Assembly: GCA_029706075.1 (NCBI GenBank)
Contig: JAINUG010000049.1
Span: 806,001-870,000 of the forward strand
Length of the DNA stretch: 64,000 nucleotides
Reading direction: 5' to 3'
From: Aldrovandia affinis
Taxonomy: Eukaryota > Chordata > Actinopteri > Notacanthiformes > Halosauridae
Positions 36,701 to 47,974 of the stretch are shown here, piece by piece (positions within the stretch are counted from its first letter, which is position 1; the number at the start of each line of letters is the position of its first letter). Under the pieces are notes generated by a model. The model was given only the letters and a program-made list of their open reading frames with translations. It had not been told where the DNA came from and ran no database searches. The translations under genes were made by a program, and so were the position numbers.

Positions 36701-38502
36701 TTCACATACATTATACAGTCCAAGATCATAATATCCTAAAGCGTTCATGTCTGTCTCTCTCTTGCCTATACAGCTAACGCCTCGCATCTTGGAGGCCTAT
36801 CAGAACGTGGCTCAGCTCTCTCTGACCGATGCCATTCTCAGGTTCCTCCAGATCTGGCAGGCCCTGCCCGATTTTGGGGTGTCCTATTTTGTGGTGAGGT
36901 GAGTGGGGCTCACAACACAGCACAGTACTTTTATTGATTGTTGTTAATTATGGTGGTGTTTGGTCACACTGAAACTGACCTAGGTAGAATTGGGTGTTGA
37001 GTCCAGGATTGGAGCCTAATGAGCTTGTACTGGAAGCCCAAAACGGACTAAAACCATATTTGCTCCACCTTATCCACATACATCCAGGAAGCAGAGACAA
37101 ACTTCAATAGAATGTCAACGGTGTGGTAACACTTAAACTACATGCAAACACAACATCTCATTAGGCCATGCACAGCTGATTGGTTACGCAATCCCTTGTG
37201 TTCGTTGCGCTCATTTCCATATATCATCACAGCAAAAGAAATGTGTTCTGTGTTGACCTTCCTGTTAAATTAAAATTCATGGTGTTCATTCTTAATATCC
37301 ACATGGCCCGTTAATTATATTCATGATCCCTCGCAAACATTAACAACTATTTATTACAACTTTCTTAAATCACCATGGAGCATTATGCATTGCATGAACT
37401 TTGCTGTCAGGGGTAAAAAGTGACTATGAGGGTTTATCAAAGATTATGTAGGCCTGTGAAGATTTATGAATGCATTATATATGTCAAAAGAGAACCAATA
37501 CAATTGATAATACGATGTCAATACGAATTATAAATTGAGTTGTAAATTGGCTTGGACCGTGTGCACTTCCACCGTGACACAAACATGGCACAGCAGAGGG
37601 GCAGTTGATGAGCTGAGATGTACGTCGAGCATCGGATTCCCAACTCGACATGGCTAACCTCGGCCTTTTGCTTCTCCGTAGGTTTAAGGGCAGCCGGAAA
37701 GACGAGGTCTTGGGCATTGCCAACAACCGTCTGATCCGCATCGACCTGGGAGTGGGCGACGTGGTGAAGACCTGGCGCTACAACAACATGAGGCAGTGGA
37801 ACGTCAACTGGGACATCAAGCAGGTGGGATATCGCCAGGGTTACGCTATTCGTCTTGACTCATAATGCGGTGGTGCTGGAGGATAGATGTGCAATAATTC
37901 AGAAAGAGCTGGAACTGAATCTCAGAAATGCTCTTTTAATCACCAAAAGAGATGCTTTTTTACTGGGAGGTCTGGATTCATTAAATATTTCACGAGGCCT
38001 TGATTATGTAAATCTGTACCGATTATACAGACAATAGACTATTGTTTGATCACGACCCATTTCTCCATTGCATTGACTAACCAATGCACCTAAATCATAC
38101 ATGAATGTTTTTATATCGGTTTGAAGTCTACCCAAAGGTCCCAATGTATTCACAACATGATTTTAAGGAGAAACAGGAAATCACAACATTTATAGATTGT
38201 TTGCAGGCGTCTTTTCTATTTCTCTGTCATACGCCTAGCTACTAGTGCAAACGCGATGCGACTGCAACAAACCAGTTGGCCTCGCCTCACCTCACTATCT
38301 ACTCTTCCTCTGCCTTTTCCAGGTGGCCATCGAGTTTGATGGGAACGTAAACATTGCGTTCAGCTGCGTGACGGCCAACTGCAAGATCGTGCACGAGTAC
38401 ATTGGTGGCTACATCTTCATGTCCACGCGAAGCCGGGAGCAGAGTGACACCCTTAACGAGGACCTTTTCCACAAGCTCACTGGGGGCCATGATGCACTGT
38501 GA
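30540..38502 (+). CDS. fermt3: Kindlin-3 (fermitin family member 3), integrin co-activator
   Basis: FERM-domain adaptor that binds integrin beta tails and, with talin, activates integrins in blood cells. Fourteen coding exons: 30540-30663, 30850-31083, 31326-31442, 31781-31949, 33282-33384, 33539-33646, 33792-33923, 34417-34466, 34735-34859, 35067-35173, 35648-35863, 36774-36898, 37682-37823, 38323-38502. All phases agree, giving 643 residues. F0/F1 includes [14 protein letters not shown] Lys-rich loop is at about residues 137-146. F2 is split by a PH domain (about 340-445, [12 protein letters not shown] in human-like form [14 protein letters not shown]). F3 includes [19 protein letters not shown] and the integrin-binding Gln-Trp pair Q575-W576 in [10 protein letters not shown]. 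The N-terminus is about 15 residues shorter than human kindlin-3. The ATG is one base after an acceptor. The convergent neighbour is trpt1. Confidence 0.96.
32010..32368 (-). mobile_element. tRNA-derived SINE, copy 4 (full length)
   Basis: Reverse copy in fermt3 intron 5, read on the minus strand. Its head is GGGTGGTGTAATGGTAAAGG (A-box-like) with GTTTGATCCCC (B-box-like). The body is GGGGCAGCGATTGGCTTCCC and the tail is GGCTACTAAATTGAGAAAAG. Confidence 0.88.
32370..33281 (+). other. fermt3 intron 5, distal part
   Basis: AT-rich intron without a recognised repeat or exon. The intron ends at the TTTTCAG acceptor at 33281. Confidence 0.5.
33742..33789. repeat. (CT)n repeat forming the exon 8 polypyrimidine tract
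   Basis: About 24 TC units run directly into the CAG acceptor of fermt3 exon 8 (exon starts 33792). The host intron is only 145 bases. Confidence 0.97.
35878..36264. mobile_element. hAT-type MITE in fermt3 intron 12
   Basis: Inverted ends: left CAGTGGTTCTCAAACTCGTT and right, reversed, CAGTGTTTCCCAAACTCAGT. Both continue into TGTGTATGCTAGTTTT. The CAGTGGTTCTCAAACT start is typical of hAT. Flanking octamers CACTAGGC and CTCTCGGC match at 6 of 8 positions, consistent with an aged 8-base target duplication. It begins 14 bases after the exon 12 donor. Confidence 0.85.
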
Positions 38503-39690
38503 GACCCCCAGGGACCATAAAATCACCTTCCCCAATCCCCGTGTCTTTGTGTACCCTGGTGCACACTGTGTATACCAAAGACTCTAGCTGAACACATCTC
38601 ATTAGTTTGTGCTCATCAAAACTGTGCCATAGTTGTCAAACCAGGCCCCAGGGGACCACTGAATCTTTTAACGTCTACTCTTATACAACTTTATAACATT
38701 GAGTCAATTACGAGGCTTAATTAATCCCCATTAACTGACTTCAATTATCAGTCAATATCTTTCTAACTAAATAGAGCATGAAACTGGAATCATGGCAGGG
38801 AGTTGGGTCAATACGGTAGAGGGGTAGAGGTAATTGCTATGTAGAAAGAATGCAACAGGTTTAAAGTATTAACATGTTATTTATTATAACAGCTGTCGTC
38901 ACCTGTCAAGTTGTAGGACCTTTGATCACATCCTATCAGCGCTTACCAACCGACAAAAAAATAATCTGCTGTCGATACGATTGTCGTTTTCAATTCAATA
39001 TCTCAATCCTCAGATTTAATCTGTGCAGGTATTTATGCTCTAACACAAACTGTCACACGTTATTTAATCACATCTAATCCTGTGTTTGAATTGTAATTTG
39101 ATTGTTTGCAAATGCTATGCAAAAACGAAGTTTCATGATTAAAAATATCATGTTTTCCTAATTTGAATTGTAAATACAATATTTCACAGATGAATGACTA
39201 AAAACAAAACATTTGTATGAATGTGGTACAGAAGAACTTCACAGCTCTGATACAATTTCACTGTGTCGTTGCCTTGCTGTTTCTGTGTAATCCATGTAAA
39301 CAATATTTATCAAATAGAATTCATTGTTTCTAATAGATAATGAATCATTCCACTAAAATATGCAGGAGTATTATCAATATAAAGTAAGCTGTGCATTTGA
39401 GAAAGAGGAATAATTATTCTTAATGCCATTATATGTTGCATAGAATTTAATACCCGGTCACAGGTGTGCTGGATAGACATAAAACTCGAGAAAACAGTTT
39501 GATAAACTCTTTTATAATACATGCTCATAACTTGACTTAAATGGTTGTCCATTATTTTGATATTGTCAAAGTAATTAATTATCTCATGCTCTTCACAGAT
39601 TTATAACAGTAACGTTTTTTAAAGCCCACCTGCTGCCCACTTGAATTGACCAAATCAATAAAATATTTTAATACAATAAATTTGCCTTTC
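38503..39690 (+). other. fermt3 3' untranslated region
   Basis: Non-coding after the TGA at 38500-38502. Canonical AATAAA hexamers lie at 39657-39662 and 39675-39680. There are several AT-rich stretches. The exact cleavage site is unknown. Confidence 0.6.
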
Positions 39691-41230
39691 CAGATAAATT
39701 TAAATGTTTGGGAAAATTCTGGTCAAAATTTTCATGAAAAAAAAGAAAGCCCTCACCAATGCCTTCAAGCACATAAAATAAAACACAAATACAAATAAAA
39801 CAAATAAATACAACACAAATAAAATATTTGTTGTTGGATGTAACATCTTTATAAAGCTATGTGAAAAGTGGCTCCTGGGTGGTGTACTCAGCGAAAGTAA
39901 TACCTCAGAGACGCCAACAGTGGTGGGGATTCCCTTGAGATGAAACACCAGTGGCCATAAAATTAGAGAGGGAGGGAGGGCTTCATTTGACTGGGTATTC
40001 TTACCTCATCATGCAATCAGAACTCAGGTCAACCGGGCACCTACAGTCTGCCTGTGTCAGTTGTGTACTCTTGATGCAATAACTACACGAAATTATACTG
40101 GTCAGCTGCACATTTTGAAGGACGTGTGTGCTAGTGTGAGCCCTGCCTTAATTGATAGAAGACGTTGCAGTGGTTGGATGGGGCTACAATGGCCATTGGA
40201 CATTACAAATTGGGAAATAAAGAATGGGGATTTAAAAAATTATATTAAAGAAATAAATATAGCAGGCTTTATGAAGGATGATATAACTATGTCAAATGCT
40301 ATTCTCAAGTGTGACATAATGCAAGACGTCACTTGACTTAAGGCTAAGGCTCTGAATAATATTCCTGCTCACTTATGAATCAATTAGAAAGAGGTTATGG
40401 AGAGTTAATGAAGCCATTATACATGTTTCATGAAGGCTTTAGGAATACATATTTAATGTAATATGAGCACGTTATTATAATGTGGTTTGTTTTATAAAAC
40501 ACATTTCCAAAGTTAATCTGTCCCTGAACCCACAACTAGTCCACTTTGTCTTAGGAATGCCATAAATATAATATAACTAAGGAGTGCCTATTAAAGACAC
40601 TGGATTTTGAGTAACGGAGGCCCAGGATTTGTAGCTCTTGTGTGGCTTGCATTGCAATAATTAGCTTAGTCACTGAGTACGAATGGAAGCCACTTTCTCA
40701 ATGCTATTCTGCAACTGCACAGGAAACCACAGGCACCCTCTCCAGCAGTGTACACTGCCTAATATAGACATACGGTTTCTCTCTTTCGCCTCACCATCTG
40801 TGAATCTCCCACACTTCCGGTCTCCTTTTTACATCACGTATCCGAGGACAAGTTATTATACAGCGTGTGTGTATGCATATGCTATCAATGCATGTTAAGC
40901 ATGTTTGCAAGTTTGGCCTTATGTGCTTGTGAGAAATAATCACGCAGATAATCCCAGAGAACGATGAGGTATTACTGCTCTCATTTTAAGGTCTCTTAAC
41001 TTGTGACCAAGCCACTCTTTTTGTCCAGGCACCTCCCCCACTGTTCGAGTCTCCATACGATGTATAACTTCCACCAATCAGCGGATCCAGCTGTGCTGTG
41101 CAGGTGCAGTCATACGAGTCCTGAACCAATCCAAATCATGTCCCTTCTTCTATTCCAGTGAAAGTTCACATTCTGAAAACAGGAAGCAGCCCATAAGTTA
41201 TCATAATGAACATGTAACGTTTTTGCAATG
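39691..41230. other. Convergent fermt3/trpt1 intergenic region
   Basis: Lies between the two 3' ends. A short sequence near 39868-39960 (GGCTCCTGGGTGGTGTACTC) resembles a tRNA-SINE head. No gene, and no obvious trpt1 poly(A) signal, could be fixed. Confidence 0.45.
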
Positions 41231-41408
41231 TCATCTGGGCTTTACAATTAATTTGTGGGAGCGGCCCTCACGTGGCGGTTTCAGTTTGAGAGCGCGGGTG
41301 AAGTATCGTGGAGCCAGTGCCCCTTCAGAATCTCCAGGTGTCAGCAGCACCCTGTTTTCTGACCAGTAGAATGGAATTCCATCTATCAGAACACATGCAG
41401 TGCAGACA

Positions 41409-41476
<68 letters not shown>

Positions 41477-44125
41477 TACATAAATACAGACACATACAGA
41501 CACACACAGACAGACACAGACACAGAGACACACAGAGACAAGTATTAAAAATACGAAGTTATGAAATAACAAGTTCGTCATCCATTGGTTTCAGTTATCT
41601 TGTGTTTCCTTACCAGTCATAGCTTTGTGGAGGTCAATGTAAATTACCAGGTCACAGTTCTTCCTCATGCCTGGGCAAAGTAAAAAAAAAAATCCACCAA
41701 TCATAATCAGTCAGGAAGTGAATTGTCCTACTTCTATTACCTTCATCCTCTCCATTTGACTGATTCTATACCAGACTATAGCCACTGACCCACCTTCGAT
41801 ATAATTTAGCTCACAATCCATTGCTCTCCCTTGAATAATTTTTGCTTTTATGTTGGATCATAGGATATGCTACAGTAGTAGTCTGGCTTCTCCTTACTAC
41901 TGTTTACAACTTGTTACTCCCTCTGCTGCCCGAGCTTACCCGACACAACAAACCACATTTCTTCCAAAATTCTTCAACCGTGTCAGAGTATCCCCCAAAC
42001 TTATGGGAAAATACCACTAAAGCAGCAGCAACCAGTACTGGACATAATATAAGTCAAAAATGTACCGTTGCAACACTCCCACAGTGCCCAGACACAAGTC
42101 TCTCTTCTGCACTACATCCTTTTCCCACTCGCCATCTGAACCTGAGCCGTCCTTTTCCCTCTCCCCTGACTCCTTTTGAAATTTAGTTTATTTTTTGTTG
42201 TAGGTTGTATGTGCTGTCCTGTCTGCACCTCTGTTTAATTTCTGCTGCTGTTTTGGTCAGGTCTCCCTTGCAAAAGAGATTCTGAATCTCAATGGGACTT
42301 TTACCTGGTTAAATAAAAATATATTAAAAAATCCCTCTTCCACTGACCACTGATCACCCCTCCGCCCCCCGGCAACCCAGGGGCAAGGTGGATGTGGGTG
42401 CGCTTCATTCTCCTAAGGCCCTGAGAGCGAATGGATGGCCAGTGCTGGAGGTAGGAGCCGTGCACTGCTTCCCTGGGACAGTCCGGGGCATCAGGCTGAA
42501 CCGCCCTCAGCTCCAAATCTGTTACCTGGAACAAACACAGGAAAAGGGCAATGACAGAATTTAAAACTATAGAGGCGGAGTAGGCCTTGCACGCTAAAGT
42601 TTAAAAAATTAGGGAGCCTCTGATAGCGTAGCAGTCTAACGCACTCGTTTATTTATGGGTTGAGCTGCCTATCAAAGTTGCGGTTCGAAACCCAACTGTA
42701 CCAGACTGGCCCTGGTGGGGTGGTATTTGGCTGTCCGCCCCGAGAAGTGTTAGGGTTTCTCCAGACCGTGTGTGGGAGAATTCCATCTGAAAGGAAGCGG
42801 AGTTTGCTGCCCTCTGAGAATTAGCTCGCTTTGTAGAGACAGGCGGCAAGTTTGTGTGGGGAGGGCAAATCTAAATAATAAGTAGAGGGTATAATTTGCC
42901 ACTAAATTGGGGGGGGGGGAACTGGAAAAAATCTGAAACAAATTACAATCTAAAAATTGTCTAGAACAACAATAGGGACATTGCTAAAGTCCAAAAGGGT
43001 GCATAAGATAAATGTGGCAAAAATACAGGGCAAACGTTGGCATTTACTTGACTCCCCTCTGCTACAAAACAACATGTTAGAGAACACAATAATATAGACC
43101 AGGACACAAAGGGGTCACTTGCACTTTAAGGACAACTGACTTTTCTGACTATGGAGGAAGTATTGAAGACTGAAGGGCTTGTCAACCCATAAATAAAGTT
43201 AGCGGACATTGGCCTCGGCCAATAGCAATTCTGCTAATAAAAGTTCACCTGCACAGAGTGTCCCTGATTGGCACGGATCTGTAGCCGCCCATCTTCGGGA
43301 TGTGCACGGAGCTTGAATCGCTGTTTGTCATTATTGGCCACTACGCTTTCCAAATCTTCGAGTGAGAAGGAACGGAACTGAGGGTGTGACAGCAGATCCT
43401 CCACCAAGATGAAGCCATCTAGTGATGAAACAGAAATAACCAGTTGACTTAGTTCATCTACAGTTATACACTATATATACTACTATATAAAATATGATTG
43501 AACTGGTTATGTGTGAGAAACACATGAATTATGGATTGTATTATTATTATTGTTTTTAGCTTGCTCTATCCCTTTATCCTTTATTAATGTTGTCGTTCTA
43601 ACATTCATTGTGCTCTGTAATCCATTCATATAACCGTATTTTAAGTGTCTTGCTCCAAGGTAACGGGATGATTCAGCCCTGGCTGTGACCCTTAAATTCA
43701 GAGTCCTATGCCATAGCCTCCTTACCTGAGCTCATGTCCAACCCCATCTGAGCAGCTCCATGGCGCAGAGCGAAGGACAGAGACTTTGACAAACGCACGT
43801 CCCTGTCCTACAGAACACACAGCAGAGATGGTTACTGTATCGCTCAGCAGAGAAGCACTGATACAGGATAAGACAACTCTACTCAAATCCTAACCTTCAC
43901 CCTTAGGAAGAAAAACGCAAAACTGATTTCAGGCCAGCGCTCACAGGCAACTTCCACCTAACGTTACACCTACTGTGACACTAACATCATCATGCCCTTT
44001 AATGACAACAACTAGCTATTACATGGAACTCCTCCTCTCACCTCCCCACCTCGGTGACCATGTCTTCCCCTTCCTCCTCCTCCTCCTCCTCCTCCTCCTA
44101 TTCGTCCTCTTTTCTGACCCTCCAT
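41231..44125 (-). CDS. trpt1: tRNA 2'-phosphotransferase 1 (Tpt1/KptA family)
   Basis: Transfers the 2'-phosphate left by tRNA ligation to NAD+. Six minus-strand exons: 44125-44042, 43807-43726, 43418-43249, 42525-42348, 41670-41614, 41382-41231. All junctions are in phase, giving 240 residues (human about 253). The N-terminus is a Gly/Arg-rich tail with nine Gly from a GGA repeat. Next come DRDVRLSKSLSFALRHGA (with the conserved Arg43-His44 pair), IRANQGHSVQ (R104), HWPSI, KRTHIHLAPGLPGGGGVISG and LLTPGD. These match human TRPT1 blocks such as GRTHIHLAPGLPG and DGIPFF. The ATG was chosen because it precedes a Gly/Arg-rich leader just as in human. The gene is divergent from zbtb3 and convergent with fermt3. 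Intron 5 carries a long TG repeat 26 bases from the last exon. Confidence 0.95.
41409..41540. repeat. (CA)n / (TG)n microsatellite at the trpt1 exon 6 acceptor
   Basis: About 31 perfect CA units (41409-41471), then degenerate CATA and CAGA units to about 41540. On the trpt1 sense strand it is a (TG)n run ending 26 bases upstream of the exon 6 acceptor. Confidence 0.97.
42605..42955 (+). mobile_element. tRNA-derived SINE, copy 5 (full length, A and B boxes)
   Basis: Clear Pol III promoter blocks: GATAGCGTAGCAGTCTAACG (A box) and GGTTCGAAACC (B box). The family body (TTTGGCTGTCCGCCCC) and tail (GGTATAATTTGCCACTAAAT, then GGAAAAAATCTGAAAC) follow. It lies in trpt1 intron 3. Confidence 0.88.
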
Positions 44126-44552
44126 TCGGTACCCCCCCACTCCGGGCAAGTAGCTAATTTGGGATTTAGGGCCTAAATAAATCAAACAGTCAGTCGGGCA
44201 ATGACATAGCTTCCAACCAATATAACTTTAAAATAACGAATTCAAAATTGCGCCGGGGAATCAGTGGTAGCCTTCAGCGGAGACAACAGCCACACTCACA
44301 CACAAAATAAAACTGCCTCTCCTAAAATGCACAACTGTTTTCTATAGGAACACTGCTGGTGTGTGACGACGGAGAGTCATTCAGGCCAGGTTTGTCGATA
44401 GTCGAGCAAGTCGAACAGTCAGGCGAATATGATTAATTGAGAATCCATCCAATCAAAGCAGCGCATGGGAACCAGTGGGCCGGAGTTAGACTTATTTTAT
44501 TACGGAGGGCAGAAAAAACAGTTCACGGTGGGCTTCTCTTTGAAGTGAGAGG
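44126..44552. promoter_or_regulatory. Divergent trpt1/zbtb3 promoter
   Basis: This interval lies upstream of the trpt1 ATG and runs to a plausible first zbtb3 non-coding exon ending in a GAGAG|GTGAGA donor near 44550. A CCAAT box occurs at about 44450 (CATCCAATCAAAGC). No TATA box. Start sites are inferred, not seen. Confidence 0.45.
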
Positions 44553-47500
44553 TGAGACTTTTATTTAATGTTCATTGGCTTGGCTGTCTGGCTAGCTAAA
44601 TGTACTTTGTAAACATACGCGCGGGTGTATGTATGAACGTAGAACTGTCCAGAAAAATGTGCCTCTTAAAAATTATAGCCCGTGTAGATGTGCAGCTGAC
44701 ACAGAGGCTGTCGGAGAGAAAAAGGGCCGATTTGTTTGCTTAGCTAGTAAGATAATATTCGCTAGCTAGCTTGCTAGGATGCATCCATTGGTTTAGCAGT
44801 GACTTATGCGGTTGATGTAACGTTAGCTCACTTGCTATTTAGCCAATTGCGGCTATGTATTTATTGAGTCGTTGGCTAGTTGGCTACACAGCAGTGTAAT
44901 TGAAATTTGAGCCATAGTTAAGGGCTTGAGATCGCTTGCTATAACCTTACCAAATCTATTGTCGGTAGGACCACTCATACGGTCCCCAAGGTTTTGTCTT
45001 CCAAGCTAACGTTGGTTATCTAGCTATTTTATACAGGCTGCTAGATAGTGTTAGCATGTTAGTGCACTCCGTGTAAGAACTAGTTTATGAACAGAATACA
45101 GAACGAACTAGGTGGTCGCTTTTGGTAGCTAGGCAACTTTACCGAACTAGCTAGCTACTAAATCTATTCCATTCATTCTGATATTGCTAGATGTTAGCTA
45201 AAGCCAAATATGCAACGGTTAGATAGCTACTTAGCTTGCCACAGCCAGCAACAACACCCACCAGCCATCTATCATTTCATTTTAACGCTATGAATTACAG
45301 GGAGGATTATTGAAAGAGAACGTCAATTATCTGTTCGCTAGCTGGCTGTTGATATGTATTGAGTTTTCTGCTCCGGTAGTAGCACAGTAGTTACACAGTA
45401 GAAACATTTTCCTAGTATTGATGCCAGTATACATTTATTTCATATATAATCTCCTATCTGTCGTCGTCACGACAAAAAATATTGAACATCAAACGAAACT
45501 GCATCAATTTAAAATGAGTAAGGGAGATGATTTGGTACAGCTGACGAGGTGGTTTTAACCTGATAAATGTCAGGTCTGGTCAAGAAAGGAACGCACAGAA
45601 ATTGTGCCCCAAAGGACCATAATGTATGCTAGTTGCTGGACAAAGTCAAAGCTCTTGCTTGGGGTCAGGGCAGCCAGGGAATTGGACTGATAAACCACCC
45701 TCAAAATTTGAGACAGGCATTATCGTGCTTCGTATCTGTTAGTTCTCGCCGGCCCAGCTCTTCCTCACAGTTCACAGCTGTGAGGAGGCGGCTACACTGT
45801 CATAGTTTGCGGGCCCACCTTCGTTCATCAGCGCAGTGGCATTAGTTTGTGTCACCAGTCACCTTCGATTGATTTGTCAGCAGTGCAGCCGAGTCAAGGA
45901 TTTGTGTTGGGCGCCTGCATGACTGTCAGTGCAGGATGACACGCTAATAGTTGGTCACAACGTGCAAGTGTGTATAATTGCTGCAGAAGAGATTGTAGAA
46001 ACTTGTAGAGATCGATGGCTGCCTGGTTGCTTGCCATCCTGACTATTTCGATGAAGTCATTCTAGGGACCTCATTTATCACCCTTGTGGCAGGCTCATCC
46101 TGACTTTTCAGCAGAAAAGCACACATCCCCATGCTGCTAATGTAACAACGGCTCTTGCAGGATGGGAGTGCAATGGTTGTGCCATGCATACTCAAATGGG
46201 TATAAGTTCCTTTGAACATGTGTAATGAGCGGGGATGACATCTGGAATCTAGGACTCCGAGACCAGTATGTTGATAAATCCTGTTGATGATAATGTCCTT
46301 GCATTCTTAAGAAGGTAAATGACAGCCTGTTGAAAGTGCTGTTAATTGTAAATAATTATAAATGCCTTGCCTATTAAATTATCTTATAAAACCTTTTCAA
46401 TGTTTTGTTTGTTTATTCTAACATGCTGTATTGTTTTATTTTACAACCAAGAGGAATAATTACTGCTGGCAGAAAGAGGATGAAAAAAGCATCCCTAAAG
46501 AAAACATAGTGAAACACGTACATTCATTAGGGAATACAAGGTCCTGATGTCTACTTTGAATGTCTATTTAGTTGCCCCTGTCACATACAGTTCAAGATCT
46601 CAATATAACAAAATTGGGTGTATTGTCCTCCAAAAACAAAAGGCTCTAACTGAAAAGGTGGTTTGGCCAAATGCACTTTTTCTGAATGGCACATGGCATT
46701 CACCTCTCATCCCCTCTCCCTTTTTTTTCGATTGTAGGCTTTTGATTTAATTAACTTATTTAGTGGGGGAGGGGCTAGACTGCCAAATAAAAAAATAAAA
46801 AAATGGAGGCAAGCATCTGCACACCCTCAATTTTTCTTCTTTAGCAATAGTACATGCCTCTTTGTCTAATATTCATAGTACTTTTATAAATGGAAAGTCC
46901 ATTTAATGCTCACCTTTTCATTTGCATTGAATAAACTTGATAAGGTGTAATTGCATATGCTACTTCTGGATTTATACCCATTAGGTTGACATCTGGTTTA
47001 TCAGCTGCAGTTGGCTTTTTTAAAAAAACATTTTTAGTAACATTTAAGTGGAGACATGAGTAGTTTAACCAGATACCTGGACCATGGCTGCTGTAGAGTC
47101 ATGTGCCATCTGTTCTTTCTATGTACAGACAATTGTTTCATCTGCCTACGTTTGTATATCCACTGTAGGGCATGAGTGGTGGATTTCATTTGATACACAG
47201 TGTTGGTGGTGGCTTGTGTCCTTGTCTTGATAGATATGAAAATGGAAAGTTAACAATTGGCGTGATATTCCTCATCTAGGTCAATATATAAAAACTGAGA
47301 AACATCACTAGTAGGACTGCGGATATTGCTGCATACTATCTGTAACAAAATGTGGATCCTGCCAGCATCAATTGTACACATTTAAAAAAAAGCAAACTGC
47401 AGTGTCTGGAATCTTCAGAATGGTGTTCTAACATTTCTGCAACTTTGTAAGAATTGGTTAGCAGGGGTAAAGTCTCTTAAATGAAGAAAGTTTGGGTTTA

Positions 47501-47580
47501 AAAAAATCTCTACAGGCAGTTTCCTGTTAAGAGAATATGTATAAAAAAACAACATGGAATTAACCTTTTTTTTTGTTTTC
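44553..47580 (+). other. Probable zbtb3 5'-UTR intron
   Basis: From about 44570 to 45350 it is dense in GCTAGC, TTAGCTAG and AACGTTAGC words like the first introns of stip1 and kat5. Beyond that it is unique-looking AT-rich sequence without exons. It ends in TTTTTTTTGTTTTCAG at 47581. Confidence 0.5.
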
Positions 47581-47581
47581 A

Positions 47582-47974
47582 GATTGCTGTCCCCTTCCTT
47601 GCTGGTCTTCAGGGAGGGGGAAGAGAGAGGTGTTTGGATTTCCAGCTTTCCACTCTTCAGTAAAGCTAGTCACATTGAAAAGGGGGCAATTATAAACGGT
47701 GGAACTGGCAGTGACGGCTTTTAATCACTTCCTCCTGTGAAGTGGAGGAAGAAGCAAATCCTCCTGCCCAGAGTGCACAGGAGAACGAGCACACTTTCAG
47801 GCATAAAACCCTCACTCTTTCCCATCTGCCATATTTTTCAAGCTACCATCTGCTCCAGCCATCTCCATTCTCTCATCTGCCCAGCTCTGCCTGCCCGCCG
47901 TAGTGTTTCGCTCGGATCTCCCGGCTCTTTCCTCCTACGTTTGTCTGTGTGCCTCCCGCGCTCCTCCTGGGGTG
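47582..47974 (+). other. zbtb3: zbtb3 5' untranslated part of coding exon
   Basis: Lies between the acceptor TTTTGTTTTCAG and the ATG. An in-frame upstream ATG at 47903 would add 24 residues, but these have no counterpart in the human protein. Confidence 0.5.

Noticed and set aside
42620..42690. Possible tRNA gene
   Set aside because: The A and B boxes are present but belong to a SINE head; no clover-leaf could be drawn, and the SINE body follows directly.
43975..44157. 60-codon plus-strand Leu-rich ORF
   Set aside because: It is the antisense of trpt1 exon 1 (GGA/Gly repeat read backwards).
47903..47974. Longer zbtb3 start adding 24 residues
   Set aside because: The added residues have no family counterpart, and the downstream ATG gives the conserved MEFPxHSQ start.
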